Source: Ficedula albicollis
Taxonomy: Eukaryota > Chordata > Aves > Passeriformes > Muscicapidae
NCBI RefSeq assembly: GCF_000247815.1
Contig: NC_021678.1
Coordinates: forward strand, 11,591,351 to 11,655,350
Length of the DNA stretch: 64,000 nucleotides
Direction of reading: 5' to 3'
The notes under the pieces were generated by a model. It saw only the letters and a program-made list of their open reading frames with translations. It made no database searches and had not been told where the DNA came from. This document shows positions 37,976-50,216 of the stretch, piece by piece. The stretch's first letter is position 1, and the number at the start of each line of letters is the position of its first letter. Made by a program: the position numbers and the translations under genes.

Positions 37976-39809
37976 CCTTAACAGGCTCTTGCTTGGAAAC
38001 TGAGTATGCAGAGGGATAGGAATAGAGTGGCAGAGAATGCCTGCTTAGAACAAGAGAAAATAGCAGCTGCTACTATGACTGCAATGCACTTGTGCTTGCA
38101 GGACAGCTTGAAAGTTGCAAGGGACTAGAAAGCACTACTAACTTAGGAAAAATAAAAATAAAACCTCTAATTCAGTGCCCAATTTTGTGTGTTTAATTTT
38201 AAGTTCTGGTGAATGATCAGCTGAACACAATGGAACAAGGACAGTCTAAAGAGAAGCACAAAGGATTTAGATGGGATTTTGAGCAAGGTTCTAACTCTGC
38301 TCCCAAAGGCAAGTGAGCTCCTACTAATCCTGCCCTTAATAAATTATCATTTAAATTGATGCAACTACTGATCCTATTACTGCTTAAGTACAAAAGCCAC
38401 TTTATATGTGTAATAATTCCACAAGCACTGAGATTTCCATTCAACAGGCCATCTAATGTCTGCAGTTCAAAACTAAGGCACAGCACTTCTGGCAGAAAAA
38501 AAAAAAAAAAAAATTCAGCCCCCAGTGTAATTGCACTAAATTGATAATTAACTGCTTAACGTAGTGTGTAATGAAAAGGTCGAGGGTAAAGTGAAAGAGA
38601 TGACTTTCACCTTTGCTACAGTTTGATAGCAGGAAGATTCCTTTAGAACCTACAGATTTATGTAGGCTGTTGCTTGAAAAGGAAACATTGTGTGGATTTC
38701 TATGAGGCTTCTGTGAGAGGCAACAAAAGTTGTTCTTTCTGAGAAATGTACCCAGAATGAGAATATCTCCTGCTGGACAGCTTGGACAAAGAGTGGGACT
38801 GCCAAAAGCTGTGGGAAGCAGCCAAAGGACAAGGAAGAAAATAAAGCAACAGAGAAGTGCTAACATTTTATCAACAAAATCTTTAGGGTAGGGAAAGGCA
38901 AACTTACAAATACCAACAGTCGCCATACGTGAACACCCTGAAACAGGAAAGAGCAGAAATTCCAGCTGGGGAGCACAGTAAAAGATCTTGCACAGGAAAT
39001 GCAGAGATCACATTACCATCAAAATGTTGATTTTCAGAGAGGGCCCAGATAGACAATAAAACAGTTACAGTCCTATGACTCCTTTTAATACTATGAATAG
39101 TAAAAATATGTAACATCTAACCTGCAAGAGCCCTTATGGATCTCCATCTGCAAACAGCAGGAAATAGTCACACAGTTCACTCACTAAAATAGGATGAAGG
39201 CACATCAGTTTACAGACGTTTTCAGGTAATGTTGTGCTGACATTCACCAACATCTGAGCTTTCTTTGTTCAATCATTTCCTGGGTTAGAATAAAATTTGT
39301 ATCAATTGTTGCATAAACATGATACGGCTAAGCAATTAAAACTCCTATGGAGGACTACAATCTTGCAGCCACTCAATTGTTATGATTATGACTTTAAAAG
39401 TAAACTCAACTTTTTTCCTCCATACCCAAGATAAGTAGAAAAACCTCAGAAAACCTCCACCAGCATATTTTCAGAAAATACAATCTGTGACATAGTGCTG
39501 GTGAAGCAAGAGACTGTTTAAGTACTGTCCTCAAATAAACAGATTTTTCTTCCTTCAAGCAAGTATTCTCACACACGCTTTTACACAAGTTTGGGAAGGA
39601 ATTTTACAGGAATATCTTCAGGGTTTTTTCTGTTCTCATGTAGTCAGGCCTGACTTTAACAAGAAGTTACACCTGACTGTGGAAACTGAGCTGCTGCATT
39701 ACTGCCACAGAGAGATTAGATATTACTAAAATTAAGATCGTGGAGCCACATGTCATGCTTTGCAGCATAGTAACTTCTCTCATTACAATCTTTAAGAGAT
39801 ACTAAAGTA

Positions 39810-39836
39810 AATTGCATACTTTAGTAGTATGCAATT
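39810..39836. repeat. Perfect inverted repeat, 11-bp arms, 5-nt loop
   Basis: AATTGCATACT and its exact reverse complement AGTATGCAATT flank TTAGT. It could form a small hairpin or cruciform. No gene lies beside it and no function is assigned. Confidence 0.75.
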
Positions 39837-42800
39837 CAGTGTAGCTACACAGAGTATGTGTCTATGCATTTGTATGTGCATATGCATTCTATGTTCCAAA
39901 CCAATGTGGCTGTTACCATATATACCTGCTATTTGAGTTATTATTTTGGAATTAACTGCACATGATTAACGGTATCCCGCTTTATTGTTTGGAAGATGCA
40001 TATAAAATAATGATAAAAAGTGGCACTGATTTATTTGCACGACTAGTGAAATCAGTCCTGTGTAAGGATCTCTTGATTACCACAGGCTGTATAAATTTCA
40101 ATAAAAAGCATTCAGTAGCTGGCACTAAACTCTACGTGGCAGTAATGTACCAGCTCAGTCTGTACAGCCAAGGCTTAAAATAGGTAGGGGATTACATGAC
40201 GCAGGTGTAAATTAGGAAGGTATTAAGACTTGACCCTGTGAAGCATGAGGAAAAGAAACAACCTGTAAAACAAATTTAAAGAATTCATGATTTACCATGA
40301 TTTTAGGAAGGCATGTCCCTCCCTCTCCTGCACAACTAGCAAAAATTCCCCTTCATCTTTCTGAGAACATTTCCATGCTTGCTACAGTCTTAAAAATCTA
40401 CTTATATTTTTGTGGTTGTCCTGTCCAGCTTTGTAGAATCTTTTGGAAGAGAGTGCTACAATTTTCCACCCTAAGATATCTGATAGCTACACTAAAAATA
40501 GCCCCATGGCAATTCCTCTGTTGAAGATACACCTACTGGTATGTGTCATGCTGATCATAGTTTAGAATCCTCTTGGACACTCAAACTACTGCTGATGCCC
40601 CAGGGGCTGTAACAGAATGAGGCTCAGTGTGCTCTTTAAACAATCATTAATAACTTATGCCCATAATAAACCACATGAGAGTAGATCTATTTTCTGCACA
40701 TCGAGTATATCAAACTTAGTGTTCTCTGACCATGTGAGGGGAGGAGGGGGATGCAAATCAGTGAGTGAGGAGAGGGTATGAAGAACATCTTAGCATTGTT
40801 TGCACAGCTGTGGTGTCATGTTTTCCCTTTACTTTACATTTTCCAGTATTCCTGTCCCAAACAGTTAAATCAAACAATTTACCTCTCACAATGCATTAAG
40901 AACAAAGAATTATAACAGCTAGGCAAAGTCTTGTTTATATGGATATCCACTCATTTCAGAGAAATGTGAGCTAGTCTCTCACTAGGGTTTTTCCTGAAAA
41001 ACACCTCACCAAGGCTGCTAGGATGCACAGTAGGAGCTCAGGTACATCAGGAGAGACCTTCAGAGCTTCCCTATTGCAGTTAGCTGCAGTAAATGCTGTT
41101 GCAGCAGGAATGTTTCCTGACAAGTTCTGCTTTGTAGTTTTTTTCATAGACATCAAATAATTGCATTCTGTATGCAAGGGGTATCAAACATTATAACAAA
41201 AGGATTTAAAGGCTTGAAAATATATAGCTTTAAAACTCAAGTTCTCCTTTAAGAAAGATCTGTAGTATCTAGGTGTTATTCTGAGTAAAACATCTCTTCT
41301 ATCGAATTCTGGAGAGTATAGGCCTACGTTTCTACACTACTCTATGAGCCAACACTTTCTAGTTTATTGCTTGAGAAGACATTCCATCTTTTTTTTCAAC
41401 TATTAAAATGGAACTTCTGGAGCAAGTAAACTGAATTTGGAAAAAAAAAAACAAAACAAAAAAATCAGTCTCCATTATACTACATTCAGACATTCAAATT
41501 AGTCACTAGATATCTGTGGTCTTGCTTTTCTGCTTTTTAGCAGCATAATTATTGCAGAGATTAACTTTCCAAATAGAAACCTACACAACAACAGTCATGT
41601 TTGGAAAAGTCTAGCCCATTTTCTTCTTTCAAACAGAACTTTGTTAAAATGTCTTATTAAAGAAACAGGGAAACTGAAGCCACCTCCAAATATGAGCAAA
41701 ACCAAGCTACTAATGATACTGCTCATGAGCTAAATTGTCACGAAAAGTAATATGCACCAAAGGCAAAGAGAGGAATGGAGTAGGTAGGGTGAGGGGGAAG
41801 CATCTTGAAAAGTGAGAACATGGTTGATAGGATCTTCCCCTAAGGGGTAGAATATCACTCCTCTACCCTGAGCCTTTCCTTGCTCCTTTCCAAGTGCTGC
41901 CTTCAACCTCAACTCAAGTCCTGTTACCCATACATGCCCAATTTTGGTCAATTTATGCTCTAAGAGTTGCCTCAATTCAACTTTTATAAACATGACAATG
42001 TTATAAACCTAACAACTGCTATAAACATAACAGTGTCACAAGTTAACAACTGCATGTCCTGCAGTACATCATTCACCTGCCTGGAGTTCCACTCACTTCT
42101 TTCAGGTGTGGAATTCAACACATATTATTGAGGTCTGTCCTCAGCTTTGGGAATACAGGTACAGGGAAACAGGAAAGGGAAGGAAGTCATTAAAGGATTC
42201 TGCTTCTAGAGACATAAACTTCAGGTTCTATTTTGAGGTTTTTTTGAGAAGGCAGATGATAAAAATCCCTTAATTACCTGTAGAAAAAAAATCCACATTC
42301 CTGCAAGTCCAAAAAGATACACAAAATATGGTATCCAAAAACAAGTAATGCAGTTGCAATTCATATTAAAAGGAGTTTGGAACCAGCATGATCCTTCCAT
42401 GTGCTCCAGGCAATCCAGTTTTTTGGATATACAAACAAAAGCAGATGTGTTGATATTTAGTAGGAAAGTGATTTATCTCTATATATGGTATCAGTACTAG
42501 AATACTGTGTACAGATGACATCCACATTTTAATAAGACCAGATGTGGTTTGGAGGGCAGGGTAGCAGGAATAAAACACTCCAAAAACTAAAAAAAATTAT
42601 ATCTAGAATTAATTTTTTACTTGGTAATAAAGGGCCTCAAACAATTTAATATAGTGAAACGAAAAGGTGATATGATTATGGAACAAAAGAATCTCCAGAG
42701 AAATAAAGCACCATGTAGTTAAAAAAACTCAAACCTATTGGCCTGGAGTGGCACAATGTCAGCAGAAAATAAACTAAATTCCTCCCAAAAATCCGACAAC

Positions 42801-43042
42801 TAGCAGCTGAGGACAATTTTAATTAATTTTGGAGAGTGATTAAGCACTGGAACTGATGTCCTTTCTGTTGTAGGGGTGTTCTTCAGATCAAGAAGATGAT
42901 CAAGAAGATATTTTTAGCCAAAGATACTAGAAAGATTATACAATTCTTGGCAAAATTTACTATCTTGCTTACTAGGGTTGTTCAGAATAGCCATTTCCAC
43001 AGCCTTTTCCAGCTTTAATTTCTGTGAAGAGTTAGACCTTCT

Positions 43043-43237
43043 TCAAAGCATTTTGAGGGGAAGGCTCTTACTCAGTTTTTTACAAAAACTTCTGCTATCC
43101 ACTAAGGTATCTTGTAACATCAACTGTATTTTTAACAAGGTTGCTACTTCCCAGCAGTAGAAGAGAAGAAATATGAACATGCACAAGAAAGCTGTTAAAC
43201 CCAGTGCTAAAATGCAAGCTCCAGCGAAGCGAGCCAT
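43043..43237 (-). CDS. Candidate single-pass membrane microprotein ORF, unrecognised
   Basis: This is a complete 64-codon ORF with stop TGA at 43043-43045. The chosen start, at 43237-43235, has a strong context (AACATGG); a second in-frame ATG lies 11 codons upstream at 43270 with a poorer context. The product starts MARFAGACILALGLTAFLCM and has one strongly hydrophobic segment (residues about 8-29, ending in FLLFYCW) followed by a Lys-containing tail. Several CpGs in its first third stand out from the AT-rich flanks. No homologue was recognised. A good donor-like GTGAGT lies upstream at about 43406 on the same strand. Chance is a real alternative. Confidence 0.22.
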   Translation of the reverse strand: MARFAGACILALGLTAFLCMFIFLLFYCWEVATLLKIQLMLQDTLVDSRSFCKKLSKSLPLKML

Positions 43238-43459
43238 GTTCCAGCCGTGTTTGTAGGGCTGAGTAGTCATTTAATTAGGCAAGTCTTTTTGTAAACAGCA
43301 GGCAGTGAGAGAACAGGGATTTTCCTTCCAATTCTCTTAAAAAAAAAACGGAGCACGCTGAATGGGAATAAATCACACATCGATAAAATACACCAGAAAA
43401 CGCTCATTGGAAACTCACCACTGAAACCTTGATCAGCAGGTTTGCTGTGCCTGCTCAAA

Positions 43460-46400
43460 GCTATGTACTACTGCAGACACAGAGCAAAAGAAAGGAAATC
43501 ATTAAGAGTATGTATCTGAGATTGGAACTGGGCAGAGTTCCATCATGGAATCTCCTTACAGGTTTAAAAGCTCTCCTCTAAGAAACTGAAGAGACAAGAG
43601 GCCAAAATGACATATACTGCTGACGGCCACCTCTCAAACACCTACACTGACTACCAAAACTCATACATTTGTGTTTTCTGGGTACAATATATAGTATTCC
43701 CTTTTTCTTTTGCTCACCGTATTTTCCTACTTATTATTTCTGACCTCAAATCTTATATTTTTTGGCTGAGGTGTTGGTTTTTATTTGGTTTTGGGCTTTT
43801 TTCCAAGGAGAACTTTCGACTTTTTTGTGCTCTTCACCATAGGTTTTGTTTTTCAAACACCATGAAATTACTCGGCAAAATCTGTCAAGCCAAGGAACTA
43901 ACCTGAAAATAGTTAAAAGAGCATATCAATTTTGCCTCCTATTCCTCTACAGCCAATATAACAATATAAACTCATTAGCCTGCCTTTCCTACAGTAATGG
44001 GCACAGGGGATGGAGCTATGTAGATGTGACCACTCTGTCCAGGCAGGCCTTGTGCTGAGATTGGCAAAAGAGAACAGAGGATAAAACGTCCCTAGAAAAA
44101 TGTCCACAAAATCTAATAAAAACCAAAAAAAGGGATCAAGGAAGTGAACAGAAAGAAGTGAAAGGGTTTTTCTAATGCCATAAAGTAGTTCAGTGGCTGG
44201 ACAAGTAATAGGAATACAGTTCTTCCCAAGTCCCCTCTATTGCCCTAACCACAAGATGTGCTGCTGCATACCAGTGATTATTCTATGAGATCAAGACTTG
44301 ACTGTGTATTGATTCACTATTTAGAAGCTGAAAACAGACAAACAGTTCAGAAGTGTAGTAAGAAATCAATGGATCACTGTTAATTTCCTTCCCAGTATCC
44401 ATTGTTTGCTATGAGATGCTGCCACAGAGCATTTATGGGAGCTCTCTAACCAACAATGCAGCCCTTCTTAATCCAAGAAGTAACATACTTTTCAAAGTTT
44501 CATTTCCAAGAAGATACTTCACCAGCTAAAAGGTTTAAAATTTCTTAGTTTGTCAAACACTTTAAGGGGGCTGGGGGGAAAGGAGGTTGGTAGATTCAGC
44601 AGTGAAAATAAATTCCCCAAAGCTAAAAGTGTTCCTACAAGGTCTCAAATTTATTTACAGACAGTAACACATCTACAGCTAAAACAATCTTCTGAAATGG
44701 ATCAAGATACCCTTTTCTCTGCAGATTAGTTATCCAAGGCATAAAGAAGATAACATTCCCAAAGTCTGACTTGCTGCAAAACTAATAAAGCTAGGTCATA
44801 TGTTTTCTAGTCTTGATATGAAACTCATTCAAAACAGCAGGCTTTACTAACACAAAATGCTTTAAACATCCTGCAGAGAAGCAGAGTTTGTGTTGGTTTT
44901 TTTAAAATTTGCATACATTTAGAAACATTGACAATTATTTATCAGAGGCCCACTGCAGTAGTACTGACACCAAAATTCAGTTCTCAACATATAACTACTG
45001 ATTTTTACTCACCCTCGTTTTACCTATGAACATAAGTAATTTGTACTTCTACAGCAAAGTAAAAAGCAAGAGAAATTTCTTCTTTCTTAGATAAAAACCA
45101 CGGCAAGTCATAATAAGTGATTACAAAAAGGTTACACTGCATCAAGAAATATTTACAGTGTATTTAATAGATGCATAGAATAACATGCAGCCAAACTACT
45201 TAAATGTAGAAATTTGTTGACTATTATCTACTGTAGCTAAGGTTAAAAACAGATACTTCAAGCAAAGTGGTCTGAACTCCAAAGACAAGCGCCTGTGCAT
45301 TCATCTGGCTCAGTCATACTGTGGGCTATACAGATGCTGTGTGACAAACATTGTCAGAATTACATGATTTTCTCTTTAGACTGGAAAATTGTGGTCCTAC
45401 AGAGTAAGACCAAGGTTTGTGGTTTACTGATTGGAAAGATCTGCTGTGTCACTGTCTATATAAGATGCATTGTGGCCAACCTTTGGCCAAAGGATAAATA
45501 TATATGGTTTCCTATTCTGCCAAGACATAGCCTCCATTGACATGCACATTTGAAAGGCTAAACTAAACTAACCCCCTTCATCTCAACAGCTATGAAATTT
45601 AGAAACATCTCAAATCTATAGCTAAAATTTCAGGTTTTTGGGTAGCTCTGAGGAGCTTTAACCAGAGATTATTTTCAAGACAGTAGAGCAAGACCTGCAA
45701 AGAAAAAAAAAATGTGTTCATGCACAGTCACATGAATAATGAATTCCCATAAGTATCCTAGAGATCCCCAGGTTAACAGCTAATGCAAGGGATTTTGAAC
45801 AAATTCTGCAAGAAAATCTAGCTTAAGCTAAATCCCCAAAATATAAGAGGTGTCAGATATTGGACAGAATAATTAAAGAAAAAAAATAGTATTTCAGTAA
45901 TTTGCCCTTGGCAAGATACTATTTTTCTCTTAAACATTAGAAACTTTTTTCCAGTCATATTTGTACCTCATTTTCCCACAGAATCAGAAGTTACTGAAAA
46001 GATGAAAAAGAACCACAGCCCTTTACACTTATGTACCACATTTTCTTTCGGGTGAAAGCTGAAAAGGAATATCTGTGTTATCTGCTAACAGATCATCAAA
46101 AGCCTCCCAGGAAATGAACTTATTGTCCTTGTAGAGCAAGCAACAGAATCACTGGGTCTTGGTTAACCAGTGGTTAAAATAAACAACTGGGAAGCACTAT
46201 TCCAATAGCCACCTTTAAAGCCTGAAAACAAATAAATTGATAATTATAATAACTGCTGCTGGAAAAAGTCTGAGAAATTATTGTTTATATTCTCAATACT
46301 TGAGACGTTCTAGCTAACTACCATCTATAATAAATAATTCCTTTTTAATAATCATAAAAATTGTACTGGGAAACTAGTGAAAAATTATTGAAGACAATGT

Positions 46401-49400
46401 AGTCCACCATTGAGATAAAAAGCAATAGCTCCTCAGTCAAAGCAGTGTGATTTCTTTAAAGAAAATCTGTTCCCTCCTTCAACAATTTGACGACACTAAT
46501 AATTTAACAGAATAGCCAATAACATGGGTTTATGTGCTTTTTCACAAGGCATTGTGAAGAGCTGTCTCACAAATATTAACAAGGAAAATAAATAGTTGTG
46601 AGCACACATGCATGTAACCAGAGACACCCACATCTCTTCCTGCTAGGGAAGAAATTGTATAAATTTATTCTTCAACTTAGGAAGAAAAATAATACTGGAA
46701 TAACCCAATCTCTATTTATTAATTGAATCATTGATACATTTATTAGAGATTGGAAAGCAGAAGAGAGTCAGGAAATGAAGGCGCTCTGAATAAATAGGCA
46801 AAGGAACTTTTTTTTAAAGAGAAGTAGAGGAATAAGGGGGGTCAAGAGGAAAAGTAGATTCTGTGTTGCCTTATACTGAAATACACTATCAATATTTAAG
46901 ATTTCATTATACAAAAAGGCAGAGTCTAGTACTATTAAATAAATTATTTTAAAATATGATTTTTCAAGAAAAATGTTAATGGGCATCAAGTGTAAATCCA
47001 AAGCCAAATAACTTTTCTTTATATTCCAGCAAGAACTGTTAAGTCATGAACATTTATACAGGTATATTTGAGAAAGTAAATCTTTGAGAAAGTATTTATA
47101 ACACTCAAAACTATGCACTGTGGTTTGCAGAGCAGATGCTGGACTCCTTCCAGGATGTGGGAGCATTCCACATAGAGCCAGGATGCTAGGAGTGATTATG
47201 GCAGATCCAGAGCCTTCCTCTTGTTAGAAGAGGGTGGCTTATTAGTTCTGGGAATCTGTCACAACCAGACAGTGGAAAAAAATAGGAGCTGGAGATATTC
47301 CAGGAAAGGTATAGCAAAAGTGGTTTTTTCACTGCAGGCTAGGGGTTTTTGGTTTGCATTAATTCTAACAATGTCCTCCAAAAACACCAATATCCCAATC
47401 TAGCCTGTACCTATATTGCTGCAGGAGCAAAAGTTGAACAGTAACAGAAGAACTTTAAGTGAAAAAAATGTTTAAAATGCAAAGCTCATAATAAATTCTT
47501 AGCTTATGCTTGAAACTTCAGGGCCCAGGCAGGCACTTAAAAGCCACAAACACACAGGTGGCCAAACAAACCCTGGCTGCTGCAGAGATCCACAGCTGAA
47601 GGTTTGGGGTTTCATTGCCTTCTCTTGGCAATCTGTTTAGCTTGAAGGGATATCAGCATTAGCTGACATTGTGCAGTGAAGTGTCTGTAACAGACATAAC
47701 TGACCATGGCAAGAACAGAAAAACCCTATTTTTGTTCCCCACAAGTATTCCACAGGCAGTGGGTGGGGTCGATGTTTAAAGCCTTTCCCAGCCCGAACCA
47801 GGTGCCAAAAGGCAAACGGGTGCTTTAAATTCACGGCTTTGTGGTAAGGTTGTTTGCCTTAACTGTGGTGCAACTTCACAGCACCCTCTGAGTGCTGTGA
47901 AAAGAAAGGAATAAGCTAAATGAAGGCTTTTAGAGTTCCCCAGTAGCTTCTGTCACTCAAAACACAGCCACTCTTAATCCCAGTTCCAATAAACAGTGGA
48001 AACCATGCCCCTGAAATTCATGGCAAAGCAGCCTAAAGCGAAGGGTTCACACAACCTCCTTGCTCTCAGGTCCTGGGGGATGCCAGCAGCTTTAGCAGTC
48101 AAGTCAGCTCATTAGAAAAGGCAGAACACTGGTTCAAAGGTACACGAAACGGAGAAACAAAAGATAAATATTCTTCATGTGTCCAGATTTCAGTCAGCCC
48201 TTTAAAGAGGACTAGAATTCAGTGGGACAAAAATTCCGGAAGCACACTAGCTACTAGGATGTTTTTTTAACCAAAAATTTTTCTCCTTTCAGAGGTAAAG
48301 GCAGGATAAGACTTTGCATCCCAAATGCAGTCCATTTTTTCAAGGAAGGGGGTGTATTTCAAGAATATCCATTGTTAAAGCACACTCATCAAGTCCCTGC
48401 TATGTGGGTTAGTGACTGGAGTTAGAAATTAGAGGTCAGAGCTTTGGCTGGCTCTTCCTGCTTGGGGTTCACATTTATCCACATTCAGATCAGTTCCCTG
48501 GTCCAAGTTTATACACCTACAGAGTATGCTTTAATAACACCTAGCAAATGGATAAACTAACCCTTATTTAATATTGATAAAGGACTTAGCAATTCAAGAG
48601 TCCCATTAAGTTGAGGGTCACTGAAGAAAAAACATTCTTTTAGAACATGAAAATAATTATACAGGGGCATTATCTTTTTCCCTTGATGGCTGAAACTTGT
48701 CTCACACCACTGATAAAATCCTGACTTAGTGGGTGTTTAGTGTCCCGTGACAAATAATACATACTTTTGATTGCATTCCAAGCAATCATCAGTATTGCAT
48801 TGGGCCACTAAACCTCACAGAAAGGATAAATAGCCTCCATAATAAAAGAAACATAAAAATAGTACAAACAGTAAAGACAAACTATTCAAGGTATCACAGC
48901 ATGAAAACATTTTGTGATTCCTGAAGTGCCAGTATGGCAAGCTTTCATGTAATATTCTGTGCTCTTCTAAGACACAGAGGGGGGTCATCTTACCATTTTG
49001 AAACCCTTGCTAGCAAAAACACTTGGTTTAGAGCTGTTTTTCATGCCTCCACAGAAGAGAAAGCATAAAAAGCTGTATAACTGGGTGAGGATATCAACAA
49101 CAAAAAACCCAAAACCCCCAGAAACAAAACATCCCCCCCACCCCAAAGAGTCAAAACAAAGAAACCCAGCAGAAAAACCAAAAACCCACGCAAGGGGAAG
49201 AATTACTATAATACATCCTAAATGGATGGGAAGGGGAAAAGCAGGAATTTGCATTTAGCCCCAGGACCAGCAGAGAAGTAACAGAAATATTCTTCATCTT
49301 CTCCTAAGGGCAAGGAGGAAAATCAGAGGAACAGTGGAGTTCATGCTCTGGTCTCAGGTAGGCTCACCTAGAGAACATTATGCCAATGTTTTAGTCCAGA

Positions 49401-49971
49401 CCAGGAAACCAGTTCCTTTCATGAATACTGTTTGGGCTCTTCTCACTTGTTTTTGTTCACATCTCAGAGCACCCATAGCATGTGATAAACAAATCTGTGC
49501 TCTGACTGCTGGTCTAGATGGCAAGACTATCACCTTGCCTTAAGGAGAAAAAAAACCACAAAAATGTGCAGGATGGGGATGCCAGATCCATTGATCCTTT
49601 AAAAAAAATTAAATCACTAACACAGATATAACCCTATTTGCTATCCACCCCTTGGGCTGGACTGCTGCTTCTCCAAACAGACATTCAAAACAATAAGCAC
49701 CCAAACTACTACAGGCCAAGAAAAGGAACAAAGAATTTACTGATAAAGAATAACTCAGTAAGGAAAAGTGAATGATTAGAGAAACAGATTAAAAAGTGTT
49801 AGGCTTTTTCCCCAAACTCTGAGAATTACCAGAAGCCAAAAATTTAAGACACCTAGGCAGGATATATCACTCTTTCAGTTTCTACTGAGTTATAACTGAG
49901 TGATTTTCAAGCTTCCAATGGAACATGCAAGTACCACAGAGCCATAGTAGTCTGATTAAAAATGCATTATG
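43460..49971. other. Intergenic DNA, no gene recognised
   Basis: AT-rich sequence with no convincing exons, RNA genes or mobile elements. A slightly CpG-richer patch lies at about 47740-47840. Confidence 0.6.
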
Positions 49972-50216
49972 GAGCCCAAGGAGACCAAGCTTTATCTCTG
50001 GTAACTCATGGAATTTATTAGTCCTTGCAGACTGGCTGCTATTATGATGAAAAGCAATTATTCAGTTAAAACTGTGACTGTTAATTTAAAAAGAGCCCAA
50101 GGAGACCAAGCTCTATCTATCTCTGGTAACTCATGGAATTTATTAGTCCTTGCAGACTGGCTGCTATTATGATGAAAAGCAATTATTCAGTTAAAACTGT
50201 GACTGTTAATTTAAAA
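49972..50216. repeat. Tandem duplication, about 121-bp period, two copies
   Basis: The copies start GAGCCCAAGGAGACCAAGCT at 49972 and 50093. The second has a 4-bp TATC insertion; otherwise they are nearly identical. Confidence 0.9.

Larger units (their letters stand above)
35652..43040. other. Intergenic DNA, no gene recognised
   Basis: Mostly AT-rich. A GC-richer patch at about 35650-35880 has no recognisable protein. Two short repeats and one perfect inverted repeat are listed separately. Confidence 0.6.

Noticed and set aside
38453..38926. 157-codon minus-strand frame with a signal-peptide-like start (LALLCCFIFFLVLWLLP)
   Set aside because: The hydrophobic stretch comes from a pyrimidine-rich strand, and a later poly-Phe stretch reflects a poly(A/T) run. 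No homologue or conserved structure was recognised.
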